A DNA stretch of 64,000 bases, from positions 10,000,001-10,064,000 of the forward strand of contig JAWQEG010000062.1 in NCBI GenBank assembly GCA_033782935.1, written 5' to 3'. Origin of the DNA: Petrolisthes cinctipes. Lineage: Eukaryota > Arthropoda > Malacostraca > Decapoda > Porcellanidae. The notes under the pieces were generated by a model. It searched no databases and was not told where the DNA came from. It worked only from the letters and a program-made list of their open reading frames with translations. Shown in pieces: positions 22,223 through 33,488 of this stretch. How positions within the stretch are numbered: the stretch's first letter is position 1; the number at the start of each line of letters is the position of its first letter. Both the position numbers and the translations under genes were made by a program.

Positions 22223-22674
22223 CCCTCTTCGTTTTTTTTTTTTTTTTTTCCCTGGCCTATCGACCATGGTGTTTATTTATTATTATTTTTATTTTAACTT
22301 TTTGCATATTATTTGTATGCATATATTATTATTATTATTATAATCATTATTATTATTATTATTATTATTACATTGAAACTTAAAACTAGACATATATAAT
22401 AATTTTTCTATTTTGTACTTTTATACAAATAAAATGTTTCTTAATATAACATCCTAGCTAATAAACTAATCTATGTACCTACTCAACAATAGCTAACTAG
22501 ACTAATACCTATTCCAGCCAATCGATAAACCTAGACAGACAAATCGCTAAACCTATATTAGACAATCGCTAAACCTAGCTAACACATCATAATTTACAAT
22601 ATATACAAAACATAATTTATAACATTCATAATTGAAAAATATACATACAAAATGGTAACAATAGTAATAAAAAG

Positions 22675-24951
22675 TCACATCACTCTGATCAGTTCGGTCT
22701 CCCTCAAGAAAGTCATCAATTTATCAGTCACATCACCATCCCTATCACCTAAGAGAGCTGAGAGTGTGAAGGGGACTTTTACTGCATCACAGTAACTTAT
22801 GAGGGAAGCACGTTCCCCCACAAATCGCCGACAATGCAGGATGATATGACTGATAGATAACGCCGCATTGCAGGTGTTACAATGCGGTGGAAAACGTTTG
22901 TCTATATATGGTTCAAGGTGTGTTATCCTTGTGCAGTTGGTTCTTAATCTTGCGAGGATTTTTTCTTCGAAACGGTTGGGCCGGTTGGCAGTGGCCCAAT
23001 TACCCAGTTGAGGCTTGATGGTAGAGATGTTAAGTCCGGTCCACTAACCTTGCCACAGAAGATTAATTGATTTCTTTCCGAGGGATAGACACGACTGCAG
23101 ATCACGAGGGACGTCCAAAGGAACCTCGACCTCTACAGCCGATTTCGCAAATAAGTCTGCCCGTTCATTGCCATAAATACGACAATGCCCGGGCACCCAG
23201 ATCAGAGTGAAGGACTTGTTGCATAAGTGCAACTTATTATTGATGCGACCTTGGATTTCATTAGAAATAGTTTGACATGAGTTAATTGCCTGAAGGGCTG
23301 ACTTGGAGTCTGAGAAAATTACTATTGAATTATGACGAGAATTTAGTGCATAGTCTATGGCTTTGTCTATAGCAAAAAGTTCTGCTGTAAACACAGATGT
23401 ATGTATCGGCAATCTGTACCTATGTTCACATTCACTCGACCATACACTCGCACCCACACATTCATCTGACTTGGAGCCGTCAGTGTACACGTGATGAGAC
23501 CCCAGGTGACTGCGGATGATACCACCAAACAGGTGGTGTATCTCCAACTCCGGCGCCATTTCTTTCGATGATGGTAACCACGATGTGTTGACGCAGAAGT
23601 TGGGTGTCTCCCACGGTGGTATCTTTCTGATGGTAAACTTGTCACAGTCCCCGAGGTCTATTTGTAGTTGTTGTTCTAGCTGGTGGAGGCGTACAGCCAG
23701 TGGCCTCCGTTTTCCGTGGTGAAAGTAGTGATGTTGTTGAAGGGAGGCACTGGCCACGTTACCGATCTCCGACTTCCGGATCGTTGCCATAGCGGTGTTG
23801 AGTGCGAGTTGATCCCGTCGAAGTCGGAGAGGAGGTATGTTCGCCTCCACCTCCATCCTAGCTACACGTGTACACTTCAGAGCTCCCAAACACACACGTA
23901 AACATTTATTCTGGTACACATCCAATCTCCCTAGTGTTGTATCTGATGCTGATCCATACACCTGTGAGCCATAGTCTAGCTTTGTACGAATAAGGGTCTT
24001 ATACACCATTAATAAAGATTTCCTGTCGGCTCCCCATGTGGTACCTGATAGGTACTTAAGGACATTTAAAGGTTTTCCACAACGAACAAGCAAATTATTA
24101 ACATGATGTGTAAAATTTAATCTTTGGTCAAAATGAATTCCTAAAAATTTAACAGAATTATGAAATGGTACCGGTTGGCCATCAAACGTTACGTTAATTT
24201 GAGGTACTCTACGTTTACTAAAAATTATTCCGGTACACTTAGGAACGGAAAACTTAAAGCCCCACTGTAAGGCCCATTGGTGGACAGAGTCAAGCGCTGC
24301 TTGAATCCGTCCTACTGAAAATTGTGCATTACGTGACGAGTGCCACATTGCACAATCATCAGCATACAACGAGTATTTAAGATTCCTGGGAACTAGAGCT
24401 GATGACAGAATATCATTGATCATGATGTTAAAAAGTGTAGGACTAAGCACGCTTCCATGTGGCACCCCGTTCTCTTGGACAAAAATGTCCGATGTTACGT
24501 TACAGGGAAGGGTGACAGAAAAAGTTCTGTCACGCAAAAAGTTGTTGATGAAAATGGGCAAATCACCTCTTAAACCATAACCGTGAAGCTTCATCAGAAT
24601 ACCGTGTCGCCATGTCATGTCATAGGCTTTATGGATGTCCAAGAACACCCGTACCATGAATTCTTTATTGGCGAATGCCTTTGAAATGCAATGTTCCAGG
24701 TTCATCAAGTGATCAACTGTGCTCCGGTGTCTCCGGAAGCCACATTGTCGATCACTCAATAAACCCTTCGCTTCTAAAACAAAAAGTAGCCTATTATTTA
24801 TCATTCTTTCCATGACTTTACAGAGGCAAGAAGTCAACGCAATAGGTCGAAATGAACTAGGATTCACAAGACGACCAGACTGTTTAGGTATCGGTATGAT
24901 CCACGCAAAGTGCCATGAGTCTGGGAAGGTAGTTAGACACCTAAATCTCAT
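22675..24951 (-). pseudogene. Element C ORF2: RT, RNase H and C-terminal Cys/His region
   Basis: A 635-codon frame (24951-23044) encodes RT motifs SFRPIALTSCLCKVMERMI, FLDIHKAYDM and NGVPHGSVLSPTLFNIM, with catalytic YADD at about 24357-24368. RNase H follows with HVYTDGSKSDECVGASVW, SVFTAELFAIDKAI and IFSDSKSALQAI, then CRIYGNERADLFAK. TAG at 23044-23046 closes the frame, but it reopens in register for a further 122 codons to TGA at 22675-22677. That part ends with HCNTCNAALSISHIILHC, the C-terminal cluster seen in this element group. So one nonsense codon separates two otherwise continuous parts. The join to the endonuclease half near 24945 is a frameshift. Confidence 0.88.
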
Positions 24952-26354
24952 TGTACACTGCTAGCAACTTGACCAGGTTATCCTGGCCAAGATGCCGGAT
25001 CATACCGTGCATAATGGTGTCAGGTCCAGGACTGGTGTCTTTACAGGATCTTAGGTCAAGGAGAAGTTCGTCTATCGTAAACTCCCGGTTGTATGGGTAG
25101 TCTACGTCTTCTGTGGCAAAGTCTATCTCTTGTAGTTCAGCCATACGTTTGTGATGGAGAAAACGTTGGTCGTAATTGGCTGAACTACTTACTTTTGAGA
25201 AACTCCTGGCAAGTACGTTTGCTACGTCCACAGGATCGTCGTAGATGTTATTGTCCACTTGAAGAGTGGTAATGGGGGTATACTGGGGTTTGTTATTTAG
25301 TATCTTTATAGTGGACCAGACTTTTGTAAGTGGTGTAAAACGATTCACCGTGGACACAAACGACCACCAAGAGTCCCTTTTAGCTCTATTAATTACTCTC
25401 CTTGCCTCAGCCCTCGCCCGTTTGTAAGCTATAAAGTTGTTCTGAGTGGGCTGTTTGTCAAAAATCCTGTATCTCCTATTATGTTTCCTTAATGCCTCTC
25501 GGCAATCCGTTGACCACCAATGTGCTTCACGCTTATTTCGAATTATAGAGGTTTTGGGAATAGCAACCTCGGCTGCGTGTAAAATGTTTTGTGTTAAATT
25601 TCGCATCTTTTCATCTATGGTCTCCCCGAACATATCTAGGTCGACGATCCTCCCGAAAGACCCCCAATCTGCTCTCTTAAAATTGAATTTTGGTACCAAA
25701 GGGGCCGAAACAGTATGATTTGAATAAGAGAGACAGATGGGAAAGTGGTCACTACCAAGGGAGTCGGACTCAGGATGCCAAGAAAAATCCTGGTGTATAT
25801 CCGGGGAGGCCAGAGACAAATCGATAGACGAAAAGTTGCCAGAACGATCGTCAACCCTGGTGGCTTGACCATCGTTCAGGAGGCAGAGGTTGGATTGTAG
25901 TATAATGTCTTCCATCTGCCCTCCGCGAGCATCAGTTCTTAAGCTTCCCCACTGACAGTGATGGGCATTAAAGTCGCCCAGTACCAATTTTTTGCCAGTG
26001 AGTTGAACAAATAAATTGTGTAATGAATCACTGTCAATGGGGCCGCGTGGCAGACAGTAAAGAGAGCAGATGGATATGTAGGTGTTGTGTAATTTAACTC
26101 TGCAAGCAACGGCTTCCAGAGTAGTGTTTAATGTTATTTGTGTCTGTGGATGTGATTTGTGTGTATATTGCTACTCCGTGTCCATCGTTTCTCCTGTATG
26201 CGTTGTAGTGTTTAAATTGTGTTGGGTCAGAGTGATTCTCCAACCCTGTCTCCTGTAAACAGACGACGTCTGGCCTGTGTGTGTGTAATAATATTGATAT
26301 GTTGTTCAATTTATTCCCAAGACTTCTACAATTCCACTGTAGTACAGTGAACAT
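24941..26354 (-). pseudogene. Element C ORF2: endonuclease
   Basis: Starts at ATG 26354 with MFTVLQWNCRSLGNKLN, typical of the AP-like endonuclease start (LQWNxRS). CLQETGLEN follows. The first frame breaks near 26095, and the domain resumes by 25987 with MVLGDFNAHHCQWGS, SIDLSLASP and GSDHFPICLSYS. A linker rich in Lys/Arg (HWWSTDCREALRKHNRRYR) leads to the RT TSPGPDTI motif before the 24945 frameshift. Confidence 0.85.
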
Positions 26355-26360
26355 GGCGAT

Positions 26361-27460
26361 TTAAGAGTTACGGGGTCGGCCTGAGCGCTTAGTCTTCTTG
26401 TGCCGCCCGCCGCCTGGCGAGTGGCTACCGGGGGACCTTTCCCGGTTCTTGCGTCCGGAGACATCCATTGCTTCCTCATCAATGGTGAGTCTCCCAGACT
26501 CCACCGAGGAAGAGCTATCCCTTCTCTCCCCCGATGAAGTGGGAGTAGGGTGTGTGCAAGGAAGTGATTTGTTTGGTTTTAGGGTGGTGTAGTTTACTTT
26601 GTCATACTTGTCTGACTTCTTCTTTTGTTTCTCTGACTGCAAAGAAGCTGCAGCCCAAAATAGAAGTTAGTAGATGGGGTAATAGTCTTAGAGGGTGTAA
26701 TAATAGTAGGTGTAGAAGTAGAGTGATCAGCCTGCTCGCTCGGCTCTGACTCAGTCTGAGTACTAATAGTACACATCACGGGTCGAGATATCACCACCGA
26801 TGCATACGAGACATTAGGTGATGGGGTCGCTTGCGATCCCATCACCACCTTCCTCGCATCATAATAGGAGATACCTCGCACTGCCTTCACCGAGCAGACC
26901 TCCTTTTCCAGCTTCCACTTGGGACAATCCCTCGAGGAAGTGGAGTGAGTACCCTTACAATGAAAGCAGGAGAGCTCCACTGATGTGCACTTTTTCTCAG
27001 CATGGCCAGGAGTCGCGCACCTGCCACACACTGGAGAAGAAGCCTTACAAGTACGATTTCCATGTCCATAAATCTGACAGTTCAAGCATCTAAGAGGGTT
27101 GGGGATAAAGGGTCTTACTTTATCAATTTCATAACCTATTTTGACAGTTTCAGGAAGTGAAACTTTGCCAAAAGTCAAAATTAGTGTTGCAGTCTTCTTC
27201 CTCATACCATCCTCTAAACGAGTTATAAATCTAGCGTCAATTATATCTTGGTTCCTCATTTCCTCGATTATATCCGTTTCTTCCATCATCATTAAATCCC
27301 TACAGGTGATTACTCCCCTGCAGGAATTCATGGCTTGAGGAATCTTGGCTTCAACTTTATAATCGTGAATCTGACGAAGTTTCAGCAAACTTGCTACTTG
27401 TTTTGAATTAAATGTTTATACTAGGAGGTCTCCAGATGCAAGTTTTTTAACTGATTCAAC
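26361..27460 (-). pseudogene. Element C ORF1 (Gag-like)
   Basis: RNA-binding ORF1. The main frame (27388-26594) reads LRQIHDYKVEAKIPQAMNSC, then FIPNPLRCLNCQIYGHG with three zinc knuckles: CLNCQIYGHGNRTC, CGRCATPGHAEKKC and CFHCKGTHSTSSRDC. KLEKEVCSVKAVRGISYYDA follows, the usual end of jockey-type Gag cores. A second frame (26642-26361) carries the Ser-rich C-terminus and stops 7 bases before the ORF2 ATG at 26354. Upstream, AGEVESVKKLASGDLLV (to about 27465) shows that the frame begins further 5' and has a nonsense codon near 27419. Confidence 0.82.
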
Positions 27461-27465
27461 CTCAC

Positions 27466-28049
27466 CAGCCAAGCCATCAATAACCTTTGAACAATAAAGG
27501 GATTGAGGCCGGCTAGTGGGGCCGAACCAGTGGCATGAAACATTACAAACGAGGCATTTTTCACGTCTATGTCAAGGGGTGTTCGAGTCTCGGTTCGTCC
27601 GTCGTTTCGTGGTGGTGGTCAGTCATGGCCGCCTCCTCCGCTCTACGGAGGAGGGGTTGGGAGGGAAGGCAACATTAGTGACCATTTCCCCCAAGGATGG
27701 GGGGAAGTGGGAAGAGGAAAAGAAAACACCAGAAATGGATAATACCAGCCCTAATAAACTAATGTTTGAGATCAACCTCTCAACCCACACTAAGGCTGTG
27801 TCTATTCACACCCAGAGCTATCAGTGGGGGAGTCCACCATAGGCAGGAGGCAAAGTTGATCTCAATATAAAGATATAGACACCTACTATATCTACTACCA
27901 GCTATGGAGGGAATGAATACTAGCTAAGCCTAGTGGTCACCAGAAGGGCGAAAAAAAAGAAACTACTGCCGGTGCGGCAGGCCCTGGCAGCTAGAGGAGA
28001 GAGCATAAAAACATACGACCTCTCTCTCCACGACCCAGTCTCAAATTCC
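27466..28049 (-). other. Element C 5' region
   Basis: Degenerate start of ORF1 and 5' UTR of element C. CTCCTCCGCTCTACGGAGGAG (27631-27651) can pair with itself. No intact coding is seen. Confidence 0.5.
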
Positions 28050-28337
28050 CCCTCTTCGTAGTGTGTATCATAATTATATTCGAGTAATGCAATGTTGTAT
28101 CTGTGCTTTAGTTCAGTAAGATTCATATACAGTATGCTTTTGTGTTGAAATAAAGATTCTGTTTATAAAGTCTCTATAACAGTATATGTAAAATTAATAA
28201 TTCTTTATAGTTATCATAAATAATTATTATATTGAATAGATATTGGTAATTAATAGCATAAAGTGTTTGTTGTTGTGTTGAATGTACGCAGAACTGATGG
28301 GTCTGGGTGTTGTAGAGCATTCATACAACATACTTAG

Positions 28338-28501
28338 TTACTTACCTGGCACAGGAGATACCGTGATCATTAAGGCGGTTTTCCCAGGGCGAGGCTCACC
28401 ATTGCACTCCGGTGGTGCTGACCCTTGCGATTAACCCAAATGTGGTTAACTCGAGTGTGCAATTTTTATTAGCAAGGGACTGCGTTCGTACTATCCCCCT
28501 T
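28338..28501 (+). ncRNA. U1: U1 small nuclear RNA
   Basis: U1 snRNA base-pairs with 5' splice sites. The 5' end keeps ACTTACCTG intact (28340-28348), although the expected first base A is T here. Stem-loop I follows with GGAGATACCGTGATCA and GGTTTTCCCAGGGCGAGGC, then the loop II string CCATTGCACTCCGG (with one extra-base difference), GCTGACCCTTGCGATTA, CCAAATGTGGTTAACTCG, and the Sm site AATTTTTATT. The last stem is GGGACTGCGTTCG...TATCCCC. Length is about 164 nt, as expected. The terminal stem shows TAC where CGC is usual, which weakens pairing, so this may be a variant or young pseudogene. Element C ends about 290 bp upstream. Confidence 0.92.
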
Positions 28502-28957
28502 AATATTTTCATCTTCATTATAAAAGCATTTGCAGCTGTGCTTTGCAAAGACTTGACATACTTGCTTGGTATTCGGTTATCTTTTTTTGCCCCTGCTTTA
28601 GGGAATCTTTTTGGCCTCAGTTCTTGTGTCCCAGATTTTGGACAATGTCCGAAACTAACTCGTCCTAGACCATGTTAATTGTTTAATGGCTGACTGAAAT
28701 GTCTCGAACATAACGACATTATTGATTAGCTCACTTTCGATAATTTAAAAACCTGGCCTGGCAGTTAGAGGCCAGCTGTCATACTGCTAGGGTCACATTC
28801 ACTTGTATTCCAATAAGCCTGTTCTTAAGTAAAGACAGTGTTGTACTTTAGTGTTTCCCTCTGCCCCTGCCATTCAGAAATAACAATACATTGCGCAGTG
28901 AGAAAAGGGACCTGAATTTGGGATTCCTCACCTTGACTCTGGTGTTCGCTGGATGAT

Positions 28958-29680
28958 ATGGGAGACATATCGCAGTTGGCAAATCTCCTGATACAGCAGA
29001 CAGCCCTGTCAACCCGACGTGAGGAGCGTATGGTGGCTATGATGGAGTGTTTACTGAGCCTAGGTGGGGTTGCTTCAACCAGCAGTGATCACCGCCCTGC
29101 CAGCAATGAAACCCCACCCAAGCTGAATCCTGCCTCCACACCAGCACCATTCCTGACCTCTTCAGCCTCCCTACGTGACTTCACTGCGTGGAAGATGAAA
29201 TTTGATGGATACATGCTGTTGACCCATGCTGATAAGTTACCACAGAAGGAGCAGCGAGCTATCCTGTTAAGCTTACTGGATGAGGATTGGGACAAGGTAA
29301 ACAGGTACACTCTTCCAAATACTGAGGACACTGCAGTAAAGGAAATAGTAAGAGTGATGGAGGCACATCTTAGGACACAATGGAATGTGTTGGTGGATTG
29401 GCATGAGTTTTACTCTCGGGAGCAAGAGGAGGGGGAGTCTTTTGACGATTTCCTTTGCTCCTTAAAATAATTGCATCTTTTTGTGAATTCTGCCAGCAAT
29501 GCTTCGACTCCCAACTTCGCAACCACGTGGTTTGTGGCTCCTGTGAAAACAATGCTGGAGTGTAAGACTTTGACGTTAGAGAAAGAGATGCATCTACAGA
29601 ATGGGCGGCAGAGGGTATGTCAACGCCAGTTACAGCAAGGTGGGGAGAACGTCGACACCACCAACATCAACAATATGTGA
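28958..29680 (+). pseudogene. gag: gypsy-3 gag
   Basis: An ATG frame of 170 codons: MGDISQLANLLIQQTALSTR, REERMVAMMECLL, then the capsid-like SASLRDFTAWKMKFDGYML, LPQKEQRAILLSLLDEDWDK and WHEFYSREQEEGESFDDFL. It ends early at TAA 29468-29470. The downstream cysteine-containing segment (FCQQC, VVCGSCEN) that would form the knuckle region continues in a different frame to about 29680. Confidence 0.65.
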
Positions 29681-29759
29681 GACAGACTATTGCCGATGTC
29701 TACACTAGAGGGGTGGATTTGCACCCTACTCCTCGATTATCGGTGAGGGTGACTCATCC

Positions 29760-30090
29760 TGCTGGATCCGATACTATACACTGAACACCTGACACAGGAG
29801 CGGAGACTACAGTGATGGGCAGTCAGCTAGCCTGTCATTTAGGAATCAAAGTCGACAATTTGCTTCCTACCCACGAGTTATTCAGTGTTGTTGGAGGCAA
29901 CCTGTTGCAGTGCAAGGGACAAATTGGTTGCTCGTTGGAATTGGGGAAACGTCAGGTTGAGACAAAAATGCATGTAATTGACAACATATCAGGAATGCTG
30001 ATTAGCTGGTTTGACTGTACAGCTCTAGCAATCGTACCTGCTGATTTTCTTAAACAAATCGAAGTAATTGCAAAGTACTCCAATCCATCA
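29760..30090 (+). pseudogene. gypsy-3 aspartic protease fragment
   Basis: TPDTGAETTVMGSQLA contains the DTGA active-site triad of retroelement aspartic proteases. It is followed by LGIKVDNLLPTHELFSVVGG, GQIGCSLELGKRQ and MLISWFDCTALAIVP, the position where ILGxDF-like strings normally sit. A stop codon precedes the DTG box. Coding similarity fades after about 30070. Confidence 0.65.
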
Positions 30091-30488
30091 GTAGTTGCAA
30101 CAGACATCAGCCATTTACCAACCTTCACTTCTTTATCCCAGCCACTAGTGAAAAAATTGTGTGCCTTTAAGCTTTTGTGGCATTTCTTCGACGGGTTGGG
30201 TGATGATATTAGATAGTCACAAATATCTGGGTAGGTAACTGGAGGATATGTTTCTACATTACAATTGCCCATTCTTTTGGGCAATGTATTGGGATCAACA
30301 TGTACACTGGCACTGGATATTTTTATAATGTACTCTGCACGAACAGTAGCACTGAGTGAGTCTATATATGTAGATTTTTCCGTACTTTTGGAGTTTAAAC
30401 TGGAAGAACCGTTGCATACACCAATAACACCACCAAGGTTTTCAGATGTTTTGACACCTGCCAGTTCGCCACCTGTAGGTGTTCGCAC
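30091..30488 (-). pseudogene. Fragment of a transposon-associated protein (SWIM/YqaJ-type family, tentative)
   Basis: The minus-strand frame starting at 30488 reads VHVDPNTLPKRMG, then ETYPPVTYPDICDYLI and KSLKAHNFFTSGWDKEV. The pattern TYPxVTYxDIxxYL followed by KSLxAxNFFxSGWV resembles an N-terminal region I associate with large crustacean and cnidarian proteins carrying SWIM or YqaJ domains, often in repetitive DNA. Only this module is present; the frame runs antisense into gypsy-3 sequence near 30090. The family assignment is from memory and uncertain. Confidence 0.35.
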
Positions 30489-30619
30489 CTCAATCAGTTC
30501 ACTCTCCGGTGGTTTCGCCCATGATAGGAGTGGTTTTGCTACTCATGATTTTATACAGACTAGTACATTTTGTAAAGCAAGTTATAGTCACATGCAGGTG
30601 TATGTTTTTATACTGTAGT

Positions 30620-30695
30620 GGCTACATATATAGCCACTCCTATATCTACATATATAGCCACTCCTATTGCTCCAGGTATACCCACTCCTATATCC
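30620..30695. repeat. Short tandem repeat, CCACTCCTATATC type
   Basis: Three to four imperfect copies of a roughly 29-bp unit containing CATATATAGCCACTCCTAT, then diverging into GGTATACCCACTCCTATATC. Confidence 0.6.
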
Positions 30696-30934
30696 CTATG
30701 TCTATTCATATCCAGCCTCGGAATGGCGAGTACAGTAATCCCCTTCCTAGACAGGACTAATCCCCTTTAGGGATACGTGCAGCCGACAGTCAAGCCGCCT
30801 TGCTCCCCAGAGATGCCAGCTGCAGTCTCCACTCCTTGCCCCGATATGACTCAATCGTGGGAACGTATACCTGCCCTCGAGTGCGGGTCAGGAGATCACG
30901 TGGGGACGCCTTATCCGGGAATTAATTCCTACGA

Positions 30935-30966
30935 TATATAAGGGCCCAGCGACTGCTGGGTCAGTC
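30935..30966 (+). promoter_or_regulatory. TATA box plus initiator-like core promoter
   Basis: TATATAAG at 30935-30942 lies 28 bases upstream of the A in TCAGTC (30961-30966), which fits the arthropod initiator TCAGT. The flanking sequence (30770-31042) is GC-richer than its surroundings and contains ACTGCTGGGTCAGTC and CCTGGACGAAGG downstream. It has no attached open frame; it could be an LTR promoter of a lost element or a displaced gene promoter. Confidence 0.45.
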
Positions 30967-31042
30967 ACTTAATCTCGAGTCCTGGACGAAGGAAGACCTA
31001 CCAGCTACCACACCTGCCTAGCTGCCCCAAGCTCCCCAGAAA

Positions 31043-31377
31043 GTAAATATTGAAAGAATTACTGTTATTGCATACGATTTTTCTACCTTCATTACTCACT
31101 TATTTAGACAATTCTAACACTATTTTCTTACATGGCATTTCCTCCGCAAATGCTCCATATTCAAATGGGGCATTTTGAAATTAGCCTGACCTTACCTAAC
31201 CTAACCTAGACCGCATCAGACTACCGGGACCTAACCTGTGAAAACTACCGGGACCTACCTTGGGCAAACTACCGGGAAATAGCCGTGGTAAAGTACAGGA
31301 AATTATCAGGGCAAAATACTGGGACCTTGCTGGATCTGGCAACACTGCTACAAAACGGTAATTCTTTCAATAAATAC
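31043..31377. mobile_element. MITE-like element, 335 bp
   Basis: Inverted termini of 24 bp with 21 matches: the left starts GTAAATATTGAAAGAATTAC at 31043, and the right (31354-31377) reads, inverted, GTATTTATTGAAAGAATTAC. The interior carries a degenerate tandem of about 23 bp with ACTACCGGGACCTA (31215-31325) and a TTACCTAACCTAACCTA string. I cannot see a clear target-site duplication, and the superfamily is unknown. Confidence 0.5.
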
Positions 31378-33488
31378 CCTTCAGAATCAACCTCCTCCCA
31401 ATTTCACGTTATTGTCAGAGGCAGGGTATAAAGTGATCATCCTGGTATTCATGCTGTTTTGTACTTACTTCTTTATTTATATACAGCACTTAATTTCGTA
31501 TCAACCTTTTAAAGAAGTTGGTCTAAATAGATATCTATGATTTGGGTAACATGCCTCTGCCCTTTTTCGGCAGTTCATAAGTGATCCCAATCACCAAAGA
31601 CTAAGGTCCAAATCTGGTCCACATCTAAAAGGTTGTAATCGGCTATGGTCCAAATAAACTTGCATTCATAAAATAGTACCCAAATTATACAGTATACAGT
31701 ACTTAAATGCATCTATGAGCATTGTGTATTTGTTAATTTTTTATATCCCAATTTTTAAATGGCCCAAAAGGACTCATAAGTACAATATACTGTATGTGGA
31801 ATTACTAAATACCAATAATGTTATTTGAAAGTTTATTTATCTGTATTGTCCTAAATATTCATGAGCATGTTTTTTTTAAGGCCTTTTGTAATACAGTAGT
31901 TTTGATTTTGCACAAATCATTTTATACAATATTAAGGTGCTTTTTGGCAATTCATACACACATTATCTGCAATAGTACTATATTCTAAAATGTAAGTGCC
32001 TTTTATGCATATATAGAATTATATACATTGGAATCAGCAAAAATGGGTCAGTGTAGTACACTTATATGTGATTGTTTGTGATATATATGTATAGTCAGGA
32101 GTATATTAATACAGTAGTAATAAACTCTGAAGGTGCTCTCTGATTAAAGTATATGTTGGTTGCTAAAGACCAAATAGAGTTTAATATAGTACACTTGAAT
32201 ATGATAGATTGTGATAAGTGCCTTTTTTTTATATTTATTGAACGTATTACTGTTATTTAGTAGTTATATATTGCATTGTTTTATCACTATTTTAGACATT
32301 TTTAAGACAATTTTCATCTATGGTGTTTCTTCCACTAATACCCACTTTGCCCATAATATGCCCATTTCCCACCCCTCATACGATAATGGGGGAGAGAGTT
32401 GGGAAGTCGGGGTTTTGGGTGAGGGAATACACGCTTATACTATGGTCTTACCTTTAAGATATTATAATTGGCTTTATAATCCCCCAATCCTTGGTATATG
32501 CCCCATGCAACACTCATAGAAGCATGAGGGAGCGATGGGATCCGGGGTATTGGGTGGGGTAAACACGGCCATTTGTTTATACTAATCAGCATTGACAATA
32601 TTTATATTCAGTATTGTCAATTTTAGGTTTATGGCATATTTTTGCTATATTTTCATATATTTACGTATATTTTTCTTATATGGCGTGTTTTACATAAACA
32701 GTGTTGCAAATACTGGGGAATCCGGAATATTTTTGTTATTTATATGCATATTTGGCGATTTCGGGTTTTTGTTTTCCTTTCCATTGTGTTTTTTCCTTAT
32801 ATATTCATTTTCAGTGTTACCAATGCAAGTGTTTTCTCGCACCGTTTGGCTATATCCTTGGCAATCCTTGTTATTTCCTGATATGGCCCGACTATTACAG
32901 TTACTGTGTAGTTTTATGTATACAGTGTTGCTATCGATGGATAATTATAGCATTAATTAGCTATTTTTAAGCGTTATATTGATTACATACGCCATTTTTC
33001 ATTCTAGAAGCTTTTTCATATTTATATTCCTTTATAATTGCCCTCTATGTGGCTGCTGGTTTCTGGTTTATTTTACCCCCAACGAGGAAAAAGCTTTTTT
33101 TTACTGGATAACGTTGTTAACATAGTTTTATTGACTATATTTACTGTTATTGCATTGTAGGAATTTTACAGTGTTGCTATGCTACGAGTTATATTGCACT
33201 AGTATGCTATATTGTAGCATCTTATTCGTACATTATTCGTATCTTTATTTTCGTTGCATTCATATTCATGGTCTGCCGATGGCCCGAAGGATACTAGGTT
33301 AGGTCACGAAGAACATTGGGTTAGGACCGAAGGTATGCTTAGTCTAGGTTAGGTTAGGTTAGGTTATCTTGGTTTGTCTGATTTCCTAAATACACCTTTA
33401 AATGCCTTTTGGGTCCTGGTTTATCTGTACCCCAACGATGAACCACTCTATTTCATACCCATTCCTTTCTGTTATATTTTGTTTCCCT
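31378..33488. other. AT-rich intergenic DNA with short dispersed repeats
   Basis: About 2.1 kb without credible genes. Short strings recur (TTACTGTTATTGCAT at 31060 and 33145; CTGGTTTAT near 33060 and 33418, each followed by ACCCC and CAACGA), suggesting decayed mobile DNA. A telomere-like TTAGG run lies at 33345-33366. Confidence 0.45.
33345..33366. repeat. Interstitial (TTAGG)n run
   Basis: TAGGTTAGGTTAGGTTAGGT gives four units of the arthropod telomere repeat TTAGG. Shorter runs occur at 33634-33648 and, inverted, at 31195-31208. It is too short to imply a telomere. Confidence 0.7.

Larger units (their letters stand above)
22233..28049 (-). mobile_element. Non-LTR element C, full length with target-site duplication
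   Basis: A jockey/I-group non-LTR retrotransposon on the minus strand: ORF1 with CCHC knuckles, then ORF2 with endonuclease, RT and RNase H, then a 3' UTR ending in poly(A) (T-run 22232-22249). The 10-base string CCCTCTTCGT is found at 22223-22232 and at 28050-28059, immediately outside the two ends, which fixes the element at about 5.8 kb. The 5' end reads GGGAATTTGAGACTGGGTCG. The 3' UTR also has (ATT)n runs at 22326-22372. Confidence 0.88.
28745..30090 (+). mobile_element. gypsy-3: decayed Ty3/gypsy (LTR end, gag, protease)
   Basis: Ordered remains of a gypsy element: possible 5' LTR sequence ending near CATTGCGCAGTGAG (28900), a gag frame (28958-29470), degraded linker, and a protease core (29780-30070). 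RT, RNase H and integrase are absent, since minus-strand sequence of another origin begins near 30090. The gag type matches families whose RT looks like the isolated relic at 14.1 kb. Confidence 0.65.

Noticed and set aside
32211..32970. Phe/Tyr/Ile-rich plus-strand frames resembling membrane proteins
   Set aside because: They overlap one another in different frames of T-rich DNA, have no start context or domain, and appear to be low-complexity artefacts.
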